DNA of 64,000 nt, taken from NCBI GenBank assembly GCA_029260765.1, contig JAJDCP010000046.1:1-64000 (forward strand). Direction: 5' to 3'. Origin of the DNA: Planctomycetota bacterium (lineage in GTDB: Bacteria; Planctomycetota; J058; JAJDCP01). The translations under genes and the position numbers were made by a program. Below are positions 50,593-59,045 of this stretch, one piece after another (the first letter of the stretch is position 1; each line of letters begins with the position of its first letter). The notes under the pieces were generated by a model, which did not search any database, was not told the origin of the DNA, and worked only from the letters and a program-made list of their open reading frames with translations.

Positions 50593-50991
50593 GTGCTTGA
50601 GAACTATGCGACCTACCGTAAGAAAGAGCTGCTCCCGCGCGTCGGGCGTTTGGGGCGGGAGCTTGAAGGACCGATGGCCGACTTCGGCAAGCTGCATCGC
50701 ACGACGATGGCTGAGGGCGCGCTACCGACCCAGACCAAAGAGCTGATTGCTCTCGGCATCGCGGTGGCAAGCCGCTGCCAGGGATGCATCGCTTTCCATG
50801 TGCACGACGCTCGCAAAGCGGGGGCGAGCCGCGAGCAGATCGTCGAAACCCTTGGTGTGGCACTTCTTATGGGCGGAGGACCGGCGATGGTCTACGCCAG
50901 CGAAGCCCTGCAGGCCCTCGATGACTTCGAGAAGGGCTGCGCGCGTTTCTCCGCAATCCCGCAGCCGCCTGAGGGAGTTACGCATCCGTAG
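50593..50991 (+). CDS. Carboxymuconolactone decarboxylase (AhpD-like) family protein
   Basis: GTG at 50593 follows AAGGAGAG; 132 residues. The CMD fold is recognised by KELIALGIAVASRCQGC, with the redox CxxC and the following His (CQGCIAFH, about 60-67), then ARKAGASREQIVETLGVALLMGG. AhpD-like members with CxxC-xxx-H act as disulphide reductases or peroxidase partners; CMD proper lacks the Cys pair. A small thiol-redox role is therefore more likely than muconolactone metabolism. No peroxiredoxin gene is adjacent. Confidence 0.88.
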   Translation: MLENYATYRKKELLPRVGRLGRELEGPMADFGKLHRTTMAEGALPTQTKELIALGIAVASRCQGCIAFHVHDARKAGASREQIVETLGVALLMGGGPAMVYASEALQALDDFEKGCARFSAIPQPPEGVTHP

Positions 50992-51018
50992 CGGGCCAGC
51001 GGCTCCCCCGGCATCCGA

Positions 51019-51885
51019 TCAGGGCGTGTGCGCAGCCCGGAACTCGTCGTCGAACCATTTCGGGGCGGGAATGAAGCGCTCGTGCTCGAAGTGGCGCTTG
51101 TAGCAGATCAGGGTCAGCCCCTTGTCCGTCGCGAGCGCATCGATGCGTTGGTCCCACAGGTCATGGTCACCGTGGTCCAGCGCCGGATTGCTGCTGAAGA
51201 CCTGCTGCCCAGAGCCGTCGTCGACGGGCTGGAACTCGAGCTCTTTCTTGCACTCTTTGGACAGCTTGAAGAAGGTGCGCGCCAGCTTCTTGGCTTGCTC
51301 TTCCGGTGTGTCGCCCCAATACGGATCTGGCTCGAAGATCTGTACGTGCAGGGCCAGGGTACACTCGCTCACCTCGAGCTTGACCTCGATCTCGCGCTCG
51401 GGCTCTTCCTCTGTCTCCGCGCCCGCTCCTTCCTCGCCCGCTCCCTCCTCGGAAGCCTCTTCATCGGGGGCTTCTTGATCAGTCCCGCCCTCGCTGTCGC
51501 CTTCAGCGGAATCATCTGCGGCCTTGTCGTCGGAACCTTCCTCGCCCGCGTCTCCACTCTGCTCGGATTCCGCCTCCGCAGCTTCCTGCTCTGCTTCCTC
51601 GGCGGGCTTCTTTTCTTTGCGGGGAATCACAGCCAGCTCCCAGGCGTGGCGCAGCAGGTCGAAAGGCGCGTCAGGAGGGCTGGCCAACAGGAAATGGTGG
51701 CTGACATCCGCGTCGCTGCGGTAGTAGCCGAAGCCCTTGCGGAAGACCAATCCTTCCCACAGGTCTGAGCTGAAGTAGACGGCGTTGGGAAGCTCGCTGG
51801 CTTCTTCGAGGGCTTGCATGCGCGACGATTCGAGCGCAACGGCCGTCGAGATGTCGGCACGGATCTCGGCAAAGGGATCGGACAT
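51019..51885 (-). CDS. Uncharacterised protein with long acidic insert
   Basis: The 288-residue protein has no signal peptide or membrane segment. Residues about 1-95 form one part (LPNAVYFSSDLWEGLVFRKG, FGYYRSDADVSHHFLL). Residues about 98-165 are almost only Glu, Asp, Ala, Gly and Ser. Residues about 165-288 form a second part (VSECTLALHVQIFEPDPYWG, KWFDDEFRAAH). The acidic stretch may be a flexible linker or mimic. No family is recognised. It lies downstream of the putative transglutaminase-like gene on the same strand but behind a strong terminator, so it is probably transcribed separately. Confidence 0.7.
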   Translation of the reverse strand: MSDPFAEIRADISTAVALESSRMQALEEASELPNAVYFSSDLWEGLVFRKGFGYYRSDADVSHHFLLASPPDAPFDLLRHAWELAVIPRKEKKPAEEAEQEAAEAESEQSGDAGEEGSDDKAADDSAEGDSEGGTDQEAPDEEASEEGAGEEGAGAETEEEPEREIEVKLEVSECTLALHVQIFEPDPYWGDTPEEQAKKLARTFFKLSKECKKELEFQPVDDGSGQQVFSSNPALDHGDHDLWDQRIDALATDKGLTLICYKRHFEHERFIPAPKWFDDEFRAAHTP

Positions 51886-51950
51886 GAGACGCTCTCTCGC
51901 AAGTTGAGGTTGGTGAGCCAGCCCGGGAGGAGACAGGCCCCTACCCTACA

Positions 51951-51983
51951 GGAAAACACAGCCCGCGGGGAAGCCCCGCAGGC
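51951..51983 (-). terminator. Intrinsic terminator after the 52014-53516 gene
   Basis: On the minus strand a 10-bp stem (GCCTGCGGGG with CCCCGCGGGC, one G-T pair) and 3-base loop is followed by TGTGTTTTCC. It starts 31 bases past the stop and blocks read-through into the 51885-51019 gene. Confidence 0.75.
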
Positions 51984-52013
51984 CGGTCGGAATGGCCAGG
52001 GCGGACCCGAGCA

Positions 52014-53516
52014 TCAACCGCTCCAGGTACCCCAGCTGTGGTTGCCATAGTTCCAGAGCTCGGTGACCTCACGCTGGTAGCTGCCGTTCTTGTACTTCGA
52101 CTTGAACTCTGCCAGGCCATAGAACACGTTGAGCGGATTCTGGGTCGAAGGCAGCTTGCCGATTCCTCCGCCGAACCAGCCGAACTTGCCGTCATGGTCG
52201 AAGCGCATGTAGGCCTCGTAATTGTTCCAGCCCACGCCGCTGTTGTCGTCGTAGAACTTGCCCTTGTCGACGCGGCTGTCGACCAGCGCGTAGCGGTAGC
52301 CCTGCGACTCTTTGGGACCGTTGCAGCGCGTGCCGTTGCTGCGGATCTGGGCGGTGTAGGGCTTGTCCGCGGAGGCGTTGACGTACTTCACCGCCGCGTC
52401 GCCCGGGCACCCGACCTGCGTCAGCACACCGCGGATGCAGCGCACCATGGCCTGGCACTCGCCGCCGTACTCATTCCACTGGGCCAGGGGCCAGGCGCCC
52501 CCCACGGAGCTGTCGGTGAAGGTCGCGAAGCCGTCGTCCTCGATCTGCTTCTTGATGTCGGGATGCTTCTTCAAGTAGTCGAGCTTCGACTGCGAGACAA
52601 AGCTCCAGCTCAAGACGTAGTGGTCGAACTTGCCAAAACAATGGTTGACGATCTTGTGCGGATCGAGAGTGTTGGCGCTGGCGACCCACTCGACCCCCTT
52701 CTCCATGCGTTTGGCGGTCGCACCGTCCTCGGGCCGACCTTCTTCGCGCGGCTCGGCGATGATCGCGTAGAGCAGGTGCTCGCTGTCGGGGGCGCTTTTC
52801 TTGGCGCCGTGCTCGGGGATCTCAGCGCTCCAGGCCACTTTCAGGTTCGCGAACTTCTGCACCTTCTTGGGGATCTTGCCTTTCGACTTGAGCTTGTGCT
52901 TCGACTTGCCGGCCTTCAGCTCGATTCCCGTGGCCTCGAAGTTCATGAAAGCCGTCGAGCCCTTGCCGACCAGCTTGACGTTCTTCGCCTCGGCCCCCTC
53001 AGGACCGACCTCGACCTCGATCTCGACCTCGACCTCTTTGTCGAAGGTGTGGCTCAGCGGCTTGCTGTGCTTGCCATTGACCCACTCGGGCTCGAACACC
53101 TTGCCGGTGTTGCGCCAGTCTTTGTCGTTGTCCTTCATCTTGTTGTGGTCGGAGCTGAAACGCACCTTGAGCACCTTGAAGGTCTCGACTGGCCGCGGGC
53201 GCTTCTTGAGCTTGATCTCGATCTTCTTGCTCTTGGCCTTGCCCGTCGTGATCGTGGTGCAGGCCGACTCTTCGAGGTTCGACTCGAGCCAGTTCTTCTG
53301 CTTCTTGTCCCAGGTGTAGTAGAAGTTGTACTTCTTACTCTCGAGCAGCCGACCTCCGACGCCGCGGGCGTTGGTCTTCCAGCGATTCTCGAGCTTGAAC
53401 TTGTTGTCACCAGGGATGTCGGTGTAGACCCAGACCTCCTTCATCGGAGTGCCATCGTCAAAGACAAAGGACCCGGGGAAGAGCTGGGGTTTCTTGGGGA
53501 CATCTTCACTCGGCAT
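52014..53516 (-). CDS. Uncharacterised protein, possible transglutaminase-like cysteine enzyme
   Basis: A 500-residue protein without signal peptide. The N-terminal 250 residues are Lys/Glu-rich beta-strand sequence (FVFDDGTPMKEVWVYTD; an EVEVEIEVEV block). The C-terminal half contains RMEKGVEWVASANT, then AQWNEYGGECQAMVRCIRGV (Cys at about 354), placed as in transglutaminase or papain-like folds. GWNNYEAYMRF (about 430) is placed where a catalytic His would be expected, but no His is there. The enzyme call is therefore weak. It follows a small gene by about 20 bp. Proteins of this build occur near secreted-effector loci, but no secretion gene is in this window. Confidence 0.5.
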   Translation of the reverse strand: MPSEDVPKKPQLFPGSFVFDDGTPMKEVWVYTDIPGDNKFKLENRWKTNARGVGGRLLESKKYNFYYTWDKKQKNWLESNLEESACTTITTGKAKSKKIEIKLKKRPRPVETFKVLKVRFSSDHNKMKDNDKDWRNTGKVFEPEWVNGKHSKPLSHTFDKEVEVEIEVEVGPEGAEAKNVKLVGKGSTAFMNFEATGIELKAGKSKHKLKSKGKIPKKVQKFANLKVAWSAEIPEHGAKKSAPDSEHLLYAIIAEPREEGRPEDGATAKRMEKGVEWVASANTLDPHKIVNHCFGKFDHYVLSWSFVSQSKLDYLKKHPDIKKQIEDDGFATFTDSSVGGAWPLAQWNEYGGECQAMVRCIRGVLTQVGCPGDAAVKYVNASADKPYTAQIRSNGTRCNGPKESQGYRYALVDSRVDKGKFYDDNSGVGWNNYEAYMRFDHDGKFGWFGGGIGKLPSTQNPLNVFYGLAEFKSKYKNGSYQREVTELWNYGNHSWGTWSG

Positions 53517-53537
53517 GGCGGGTCTCCAGGCAGCGAC

Positions 53538-53897
53538 TCAGGACTGCATCTCTTGCAGCTTGGCTTGACTCAAGGGCACGTTCTTGGCGACATAGAACGG
53601 ATCGCCGTCCTTGCCGGGATCGATCAGCAGGTTGTAGCTCTTGTCTGCCTCGATCCTCTTGAATGTCAGGGTCACGCCACCGTCGACGCTCTCGCCGTCA
53701 GCCCAACGCACGGTTTGCTTGTAGCTCCCGTCTGTGCTCTCGAGAGTGGCAGAATCATCGGCATTGTCAGGGTCATCAGGGTCGCAGTGGATGGTGATGT
53801 CGAGGTTGTTCGACTTGACCTTGATGTTGAAGACCCGGCCTGTCGACAGCTTGAACGACTTCTGTCCCGCGGTTCCCTTGATCTCTTCGTTCGACAT
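53538..53897 (-). CDS. Small acidic uncharacterised protein
   Basis: The 119-residue product is beta-rich and acidic: TGRVFNIKVKSNNLDITIH, a DPDDPDNADD block, and SYNLLIDPGKDGDPFYVAKN. ATG at 53897 follows AAGGAAGGA. It has no Cys pair, signal or membrane segment. The next gene begins about 20 bp downstream, so the two are co-transcribed and may interact, for example as adaptor and cargo. I do not recognise a family with confidence. Confidence 0.65.
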   Translation of the reverse strand: MSNEEIKGTAGQKSFKLSTGRVFNIKVKSNNLDITIHCDPDDPDNADDSATLESTDGSYKQTVRWADGESVDGGVTLTFKRIEADKSYNLLIDPGKDGDPFYVAKNVPLSQAKLQEMQS

Positions 53898-53972
53898 GCG
53901 TCCTTCCTTTGATGCGCCGGCATCATGCGGGGCGGCCCGACGGCCGAGACTCTTTTACAGTGACTCCCTTCT

Positions 53973-54002
53973 ATTCTAGAGATCGGGCAGGCCCCTGCAC
54001 AA
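53973..54002 (-). promoter_or_regulatory. Candidate promoter for the 53538/52014 genes
   Basis: On the minus strand TTGTGC (53997-54002), an 18-bp spacer and TAGAAT (53973-53978, five of six -10 bases). It lies about 75 bases before the start at 53897. Confidence 0.4.
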
Positions 54003-54081
54003 GTCGCCGGCTGCACTCCACCCCCTTGACCTGCCAGGGGAATTTCCCATGATAGGAGGCTTGTTTCAGCGAGACGCTACC

Positions 54082-56130
54082 ATGCCCAGAACCCTCGTCA
54101 CCAGCGCCCTCCCCTACGCCAACGGGCCCGTCCACTTCGGCCATATCGCCGGGGCGTATTTGCCGGCGGACATCTACGTGCGCTTCCGTCGCCTGCAGGG
54201 CGATGAGGTTTTGTACATCTGCGGGACGGACGAGCATGGTGCGCCGATCCAGATCAACGCCGAACGGGAGCAGGTGTCGCCGCAGGCATACACCGACCGT
54301 TGGCACGCCGTGATGAAGGAGGCCTTCGAGAAACTCGATATTGCCTTCGACAATTTCTCGCGCACCTCACTTCCCCTGCACCACACCTGGACACGGCGCT
54401 TCTTCACGAGGCTACACGACAACGGCTTCATCCTCTCGAAGACCGAAGATCAACTGTACTGCCAGACCTGCCAACGGGGGCTGCCCGACCGTTACGTGGT
54501 CGGCATCTGCCCGAAGTGCGAATTCGACAAGGCGCGCGGGGATGAGTGCCCCAGCTGCGGCTACAACCTCGACGCTTCGGAGTTGCGCGAGCCCCACTGC
54601 AAGACCTGCGGAGCGGCGGCCAGCTGCAAGCCCTCGCAGCATTGGTACATCGACCTGCCCAAGCTGAAGCCCCAGCTGGAGGCCTGGCTCGATACCAAGC
54701 GCAGCTACTGGAAGAGCAATGTGCTCGGTGAGGTCGACAAGTTCCTCGCCGGGCTCAGGCCACGCGCGATCACGCGCGATCTCAAGTGGGGCGTCCCGTT
54801 TCCCCTGCCCGAGGGCGCAGACAAGGTCTTCTATGTGTGGTTCGACGCGCCGATCGGCTACCTGTCCTCGACCGTCGAGTGGGCGGAGAAACAAGGCACT
54901 CCGGAAGCATGGAAGGATTGGTGGGCCGAAGACGTCAAGCTTGTGCACTTCATCGGCAAAGACAACATCAGCTTCCATTGCGTGATCTGGCCAGCGGTGC
55001 TGCTCGGCCAGAACGCCGGCTTCCCCTTGCCCGACAACGTGCCCGCCAACGAGTTCTACAACCTCGAAGGCCGCAAGTTCTCGACCAGCGAGGGCTGGTT
55101 CCTTGATATCGCCGAGTTCATGAAGAAGTTCCCGCCGGACACGCTGCGTTGGACCCTGGCCCGCGGCGCACCCGAGACACGCGACACGCAGTTCACCTGG
55201 AAGGAATTCCAGATCCGGGTCAACAGCGAGCTGCTCGGCAACATCGGCAACCTGGCGTCGCGCGTGCTCAAGTTCGTCAAGGCACGCTTCGCAGGGACCA
55301 TCCCGGCACGGACCGAGCTGGTCGAGAGCGAGCGTGACGCGCTGGCAGAGACGAGTCGGCTCTACCAGGAGATCGCCAAGGCGTACGAACGCTTCTCTCC
55401 GAAGGCCGCGGCAGAGCTGCTGCTCAAGCTCGGTGCGGTGGGGAACAAGCTGATCGAGAAGGAAAAACCCTTCGTCGTCTACAAGACCGATCCTGCGCGG
55501 GCCGGCACCACGATCAACGTCGCCCTGACCATGCTCGAACAGCTGGCCGTGGCGCTGTCCCCGATCATCCCGAACACGGCTGCCCACATCTTCAAACAGC
55601 TTGGACTGTCGGGAACGCCCGCCGAGCATGGCTGGCAGGCCGGACAGACGCCCGCCGATCCCGGGGGTCGCGCGATCGGAAAACCCAAGCACCTCTTCCA
55701 ACGCATCGAGGACGCCGTGGTCGCCAAAGAAGTCGCCGCCCTGCAGGCGGCAGCCGCAGCCAAGACCCGTGAGAGCGAAGGACCGGAGACCGAAGCGATC
55801 GCCGAGGCGATCCCCTTTGAGCATTTCATGGCGACCGACCTGCGGGTCGCGCGCATCGAAAGCGCCGAGATCGTGCCGAAGGCGGACAAGCTGCTCAAGC
55901 TCACCCTGGAGGTGGGCAACATGCAACGCACGGTGGTGTCCGGCATCCGCACCTTCTACAGCCCCGAAGAGATCGTGGGCCAGACGGTGCTGTACCTCGC
56001 CAACCTCAAACCGCGCAAGCTGCGGGGCATCGTCTCCGAAGGCATGGTGCTGATGGCCGACGGGCCTGACGGCCGGCCGGTATTCTTGCAGCCGCGTAGT
56101 GAGGTGACCACGGGCACGCGCCTGCGCTGA
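54082..56130 (+). CDS. metG: Methionyl-tRNA synthetase with C-terminal tRNA-binding domain
   Basis: ATG at 54082 begins MPRTLVTSALPYANGPVHFG; 682 residues. The class I signatures are HFGH (HIGH, about 18) and KFSTS (KMSKS, about 337). The connective insert has four Cys pairs (CQTC, CPKC, CPSC, CKTC), the double zinc-knuckle form. The anticodon-binding domain follows, and after a linker a tRNA-binding OB domain (about 580-682: FMATDLRVARIESAE, VSGIRTFYSPEE, LKPRKLRGIVSEGM), usual in dimeric MetG. It charges tRNA-Met in the cytosol. A TTG seven codons upstream and an ATG at 54049 are alternative starts. It opens the run metG-purB-rfbC-folP. Confidence 0.96.
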   Translation: MPRTLVTSALPYANGPVHFGHIAGAYLPADIYVRFRRLQGDEVLYICGTDEHGAPIQINAEREQVSPQAYTDRWHAVMKEAFEKLDIAFDNFSRTSLPLHHTWTRRFFTRLHDNGFILSKTEDQLYCQTCQRGLPDRYVVGICPKCEFDKARGDECPSCGYNLDASELREPHCKTCGAAASCKPSQHWYIDLPKLKPQLEAWLDTKRSYWKSNVLGEVDKFLAGLRPRAITRDLKWGVPFPLPEGADKVFYVWFDAPIGYLSSTVEWAEKQGTPEAWKDWWAEDVKLVHFIGKDNISFHCVIWPAVLLGQNAGFPLPDNVPANEFYNLEGRKFSTSEGWFLDIAEFMKKFPPDTLRWTLARGAPETRDTQFTWKEFQIRVNSELLGNIGNLASRVLKFVKARFAGTIPARTELVESERDALAETSRLYQEIAKAYERFSPKAAAELLLKLGAVGNKLIEKEKPFVVYKTDPARAGTTINVALTMLEQLAVALSPIIPNTAAHIFKQLGLSGTPAEHGWQAGQTPADPGGRAIGKPKHLFQRIEDAVVAKEVAALQAAAAAKTRESEGPETEAIAEAIPFEHFMATDLRVARIESAEIVPKADKLLKLTLEVGNMQRTVVSGIRTFYSPEEIVGQTVLYLANLKPRKLRGIVSEGMVLMADGPDGRPVFLQPRSEVTTGTRLR

Positions 56131-56174
56131 GCTGTGGATCGAAATTCTGGTACACCTTCCCGGGAGGCCTGGCG

Positions 56175-57596
56175 ATGGAATTTGAGAACCCGCTGATCTC
56201 CCGCTATGCGGGGCCTGCGATGTTGCGGGCCTGGTCGCGCGACGCCAAATACGTCAGCTGGCGGCGGCTGTGGATCGCGCTGGCAGACGAGCAGCGCAAG
56301 CTGGGCTTGAAGATCACTCCCGAGCAGGTGGCCGAGCTGGAAGCAGGTCTCGAGCCCGTGCCGTATGCGCGGGTGCGTGAGATCGAGAAGCAGACCCGGC
56401 ACGATGTGATGGCGCATGTGCTGGCGTGGTGCGAGCAGTGCCCGGGTGCCGCTGGCATCGTGCACCTGGGTGCGACCAGCGCGTATGTGACCGACAACGC
56501 CGACCTGATCCAGCTGCGCGAAGGCATGCGCATCCTCTATGCAGGGCTGCTGGATGCGATTGAGGCCTTCTCCGGCTTCGCGCGGCGGAATGCGGCCGTG
56601 CCTACCCTGGGTTTTACCCATTTTCAGCCGGCGCAACCGACGACCATCGGCAAGCGTGCCTGTATGTGGATCCAAGACATGCTGTTCGACGCGGTCGACC
56701 TCGAGCGCCGCATCGAAGGGCTCCCCTTCCTGGGGGTCAAGGGCACCACGGGGACCCAGGCGAGCTTCTTGCAGCTGTTCGACGGCAACCATGGCAAGGT
56801 TGTGGCCCTCGACCGTGCCGTCGCCGGACGCTTCGGCTTCCAGAACCTGCTGCCGATCTCCGGCCAGACGTACACGCGCAAGCTCGACCAGCAGGTCCTC
56901 GATGTGTTGTCGGGTATTGCTGTGACCGCCTCGAAGCTCGCCCACGACCTGCGCCTGCTGCAGCACCTCGGCGAGCTGGAAGAGCCCTTCGGCAAGGGCC
57001 AGGTCGGCAGCTCCGCGATGCCCTACAAACGCAATCCCATTCTGTCAGAACGCATCTGCGGACTGGCGCGGTTCGCGTTGACCCTGTGCCAGAACCCGCC
57101 CCTGACCGCGGCCAGTCAATGGCTGGAGCGCAGCCTGGACGACAGCTCGAACCGCCGCCTGGTGTTGCCGCAGGCATTTCTGACCTGCGATGGCATCGTG
57201 CGGGCGCTGGTCGCCATCGGACGCGGCCTGACGGTCTATCCCGAGGTGGTGCAGGCCCACCTCGATGTGGAGCTGCCCTTTCTGGCCAGCGAGAGCTTCT
57301 TGATGGCCGCCAGCGAGAAGGGAGAGAGCCGCCAGGACGCCCACGAGGTCATCCGGGAGCTGGCGCACCAGGCGCGAGGCCGCGTCCGCCGAGGAGAGTC
57401 GAACGACCTGCTCGAGCGCCTGGCCGCCGACCCACGCCTGCCTCTGAACGCCGAAGAGCTCAAGACTCTCGCCGAGCCGAAGCGCTTCACCGGGCGGGCG
57501 GCCGAACAGGTCTTTGGCTTCCTCGATTTCCAGATCCAGCCCTACCTGGCCGAGCGCAATCATCTGCAGGCCAAAACCACCGCACCGGAGGTCTGA
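56175..57596 (+). CDS. purB: Adenylosuccinate lyase, animal-type (ADSL-like)
   Basis: GGGAGG lies seven bases before the ATG; 473 residues. It catalyses two fumarate-releasing steps in purine synthesis, from SAICAR and adenylosuccinate. The signature is GSSAMPYKRNPI (about 280). HDVMAHV, IVHLGATSAYVTDNADLI, GFTHFQPAQPTTIGKR, GVKGTTGTQASFLQLF and QWLERSLDDSSNRR match human ADSL almost block for block, including the long N-terminal region. Typical bacterial PurB is about 430-456 residues and differs in these blocks. The substrate residues (two His, Ser of the signature loop) are in place. It is co-directional with metG. Confidence 0.95.
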   Translation: MEFENPLISRYAGPAMLRAWSRDAKYVSWRRLWIALADEQRKLGLKITPEQVAELEAGLEPVPYARVREIEKQTRHDVMAHVLAWCEQCPGAAGIVHLGATSAYVTDNADLIQLREGMRILYAGLLDAIEAFSGFARRNAAVPTLGFTHFQPAQPTTIGKRACMWIQDMLFDAVDLERRIEGLPFLGVKGTTGTQASFLQLFDGNHGKVVALDRAVAGRFGFQNLLPISGQTYTRKLDQQVLDVLSGIAVTASKLAHDLRLLQHLGELEEPFGKGQVGSSAMPYKRNPILSERICGLARFALTLCQNPPLTAASQWLERSLDDSSNRRLVLPQAFLTCDGIVRALVAIGRGLTVYPEVVQAHLDVELPFLASESFLMAASEKGESRQDAHEVIRELAHQARGRVRRGESNDLLERLAADPRLPLNAEELKTLAEPKRFTGRAAEQVFGFLDFQIQPYLAERNHLQAKTTAPEV

Positions 57597-57641
57597 GGAA
57601 GGCCCCGCGCCTCCTCAAGCTCGTGCCGCCTGGGAGCAGCC

Positions 57642-58205
57642 GTGAAATTCGAGACGACGCCGATTCCCGATGTACTGGTCATCCGCCCGCGGGTCTTCGA
57701 CGATGCGCGCGGCTTCTTCATGGAGGCTTTCCGCGCCGACCTGTTGGCCGCGCAGGGGGTCAACGGTCCTTTTGTGCAAGACAACCAGTCCCAGTCGTGC
57801 AAAGGCGTGGTGCGCGGGCTGCACTTCCAATGGGAGCCGGCCCAGGGCAAGCTGATGCGGGTCACCCGGGGCGCGGCGTTCATCGTGGCGGTCGACATCC
57901 GCAGAGGCTCGCCGACGCTGGGGAAATGGCATGGGCTGGTGGCCGACGAGCACAACAAGCTGCAGATGTGGGCGCCGGCCGGCTTCGCGCGGGGTTTCTG
58001 CGCTTTGAGCGAGAAAGTCGACATCCAGTACAAGGTGACCGGCACCTACAACGCGCGCTGCGAGTCGGGCATCCTGTGGAACGATCCCGCGGTCGGCATC
58101 GACTGGCCGCTACGCGACGTGCAGCTCTCCGACAAGGATGCGAAGGCGCAGACTCTGGCAGAATGGCTGGCCCGGCCGGAGTCGGAGAACTTCAGCTATG
58201 GCTGA
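57642..58205 (+). CDS. rfbC: dTDP-4-dehydrorhamnose 3,5-epimerase (RmlC)
   Basis: GTG at 57642 with GGGAG upstream gives 187 residues. The cupin fold carries RVFDDARGFFMEAF, SCKGVVRGLHFQ with the catalytic His, VVAVDIRRGSPTLGKW-type strand, GFARGFCALSEKVDIQYKVT with the second Tyr region, and WPL near the end. It epimerises dTDP-4-keto-6-deoxyglucose at C3 and C5 on the way to dTDP-rhamnose for envelope glycans. The other rml genes are not here. It overlaps the folP start by eight bases. Confidence 0.93.
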   Translation: MKFETTPIPDVLVIRPRVFDDARGFFMEAFRADLLAAQGVNGPFVQDNQSQSCKGVVRGLHFQWEPAQGKLMRVTRGAAFIVAVDIRRGSPTLGKWHGLVADEHNKLQMWAPAGFARGFCALSEKVDIQYKVTGTYNARCESGILWNDPAVGIDWPLRDVQLSDKDAKAQTLAEWLARPESENFSYG

Positions 58206-59037
58206 TCTGCGGCCAGAGCCCTTGGAATGGGGGCGCTGGCGGTTGTCTCTGGAGGAGCCCCTGGTCTGCGGCATCCTCAACCGCACCCCCGATTCCTTCT
58301 CCGACGCTGGCCAGCACCTCGAGCTCGAGGCCGCGTTGGCCCACGCGCGGGAAATGGCCGCCGCAGGGGCGCAGATCATCGACGTGGGCGGCGAGTCGAG
58401 CCGCCCGGGCGCCAGAGCCGTCTGTCTCGAGGACGAGCTGCTGCGGGTGCTGCCCATCGTCGATGGGCTGGCCGCCGAGCATTGCCTCTCGATCGACACC
58501 ACCAAGGCCGAGGTGGCGCGCCAGTGTCTGGTGCGCGGCGCGGCCTGCATCAATGACATCTCCGGGCTGCGCTTTGAACCCGCGCTGGCCCACGTGGTCG
58601 CGGAGCACGACGCCGGCCTGGTACTGATGCACATGCAGGGGACGCCTCGGAGCATGCAGCAGCAGCCGCGCTACCAGGACGTGCTCGAGGAGGTGTACGC
58701 CTTCCTGGGGCGCGCCGCCGACCAGGCTGGGGCCGCGGGTGTGGAAGCCCGAAGGATTGCAGTCGACCCGGGATTCGGCTTCGGCAAGAGCCTCGCACAC
58801 AACCTGGCCTTGCTGCGCGGGCTGCCACGGCTGGCACAGCTGGGATACCCGCTGTATGTGGGGCTTTCGCGCAAGTCGATGCTGGGGGGCTTGACCGGTC
58901 GCGCAGTCGATCAGCGGCTGCCCGCAGGCTGTGCCGCCCATGCGCTGTGTGTCTGGCTGGGCGCATCGATCCTGCGGGTGCACGATGTCGCGGCGGCCGT
59001 CGATGTGGTCAGGGTGGTGCGGGGGGTGGCGGGGTAG
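58198..59037 (+). CDS. folP: Dihydropteroate synthase
   Basis: ATG at 58198 lies within the end of rfbC, with CGGAG upstream; 279 residues. The TIM-barrel motifs are complete: GILNRTPDSFSDAG (pterin loop; Arg for the more common Val/Met), IDVGGESSRPGA, SIDTTKAEVA, INDISGLRF, LMHMQGTP, VDPGFGFGKS and LSRKSMLGGL. It joins dihydropterin pyrophosphate to p-aminobenzoate in folate synthesis. No folK or folE neighbours are seen. It converges with the TPR lipoprotein gene eight bases later. Confidence 0.95.
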   Translation: MADLRPEPLEWGRWRLSLEEPLVCGILNRTPDSFSDAGQHLELEAALAHAREMAAAGAQIIDVGGESSRPGARAVCLEDELLRVLPIVDGLAAEHCLSIDTTKAEVARQCLVRGAACINDISGLRFEPALAHVVAEHDAGLVLMHMQGTPRSMQQQPRYQDVLEEVYAFLGRAADQAGAAGVEARRIAVDPGFGFGKSLAHNLALLRGLPRLAQLGYPLYVGLSRKSMLGGLTGRAVDQRLPAGCAAHALCVWLGASILRVHDVAAAVDVVRVVRGVAG

Positions 59038-59045
59038 AAGGAGTG

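Noticed and set aside
52038-53912. 624-codon plus-strand open frame with long Leu/Val/Asp runs
   Set aside because: Antisense to two genes with good ribosome sites, a promoter and a terminator; the repeats reflect the reversed Lys/Glu codons.
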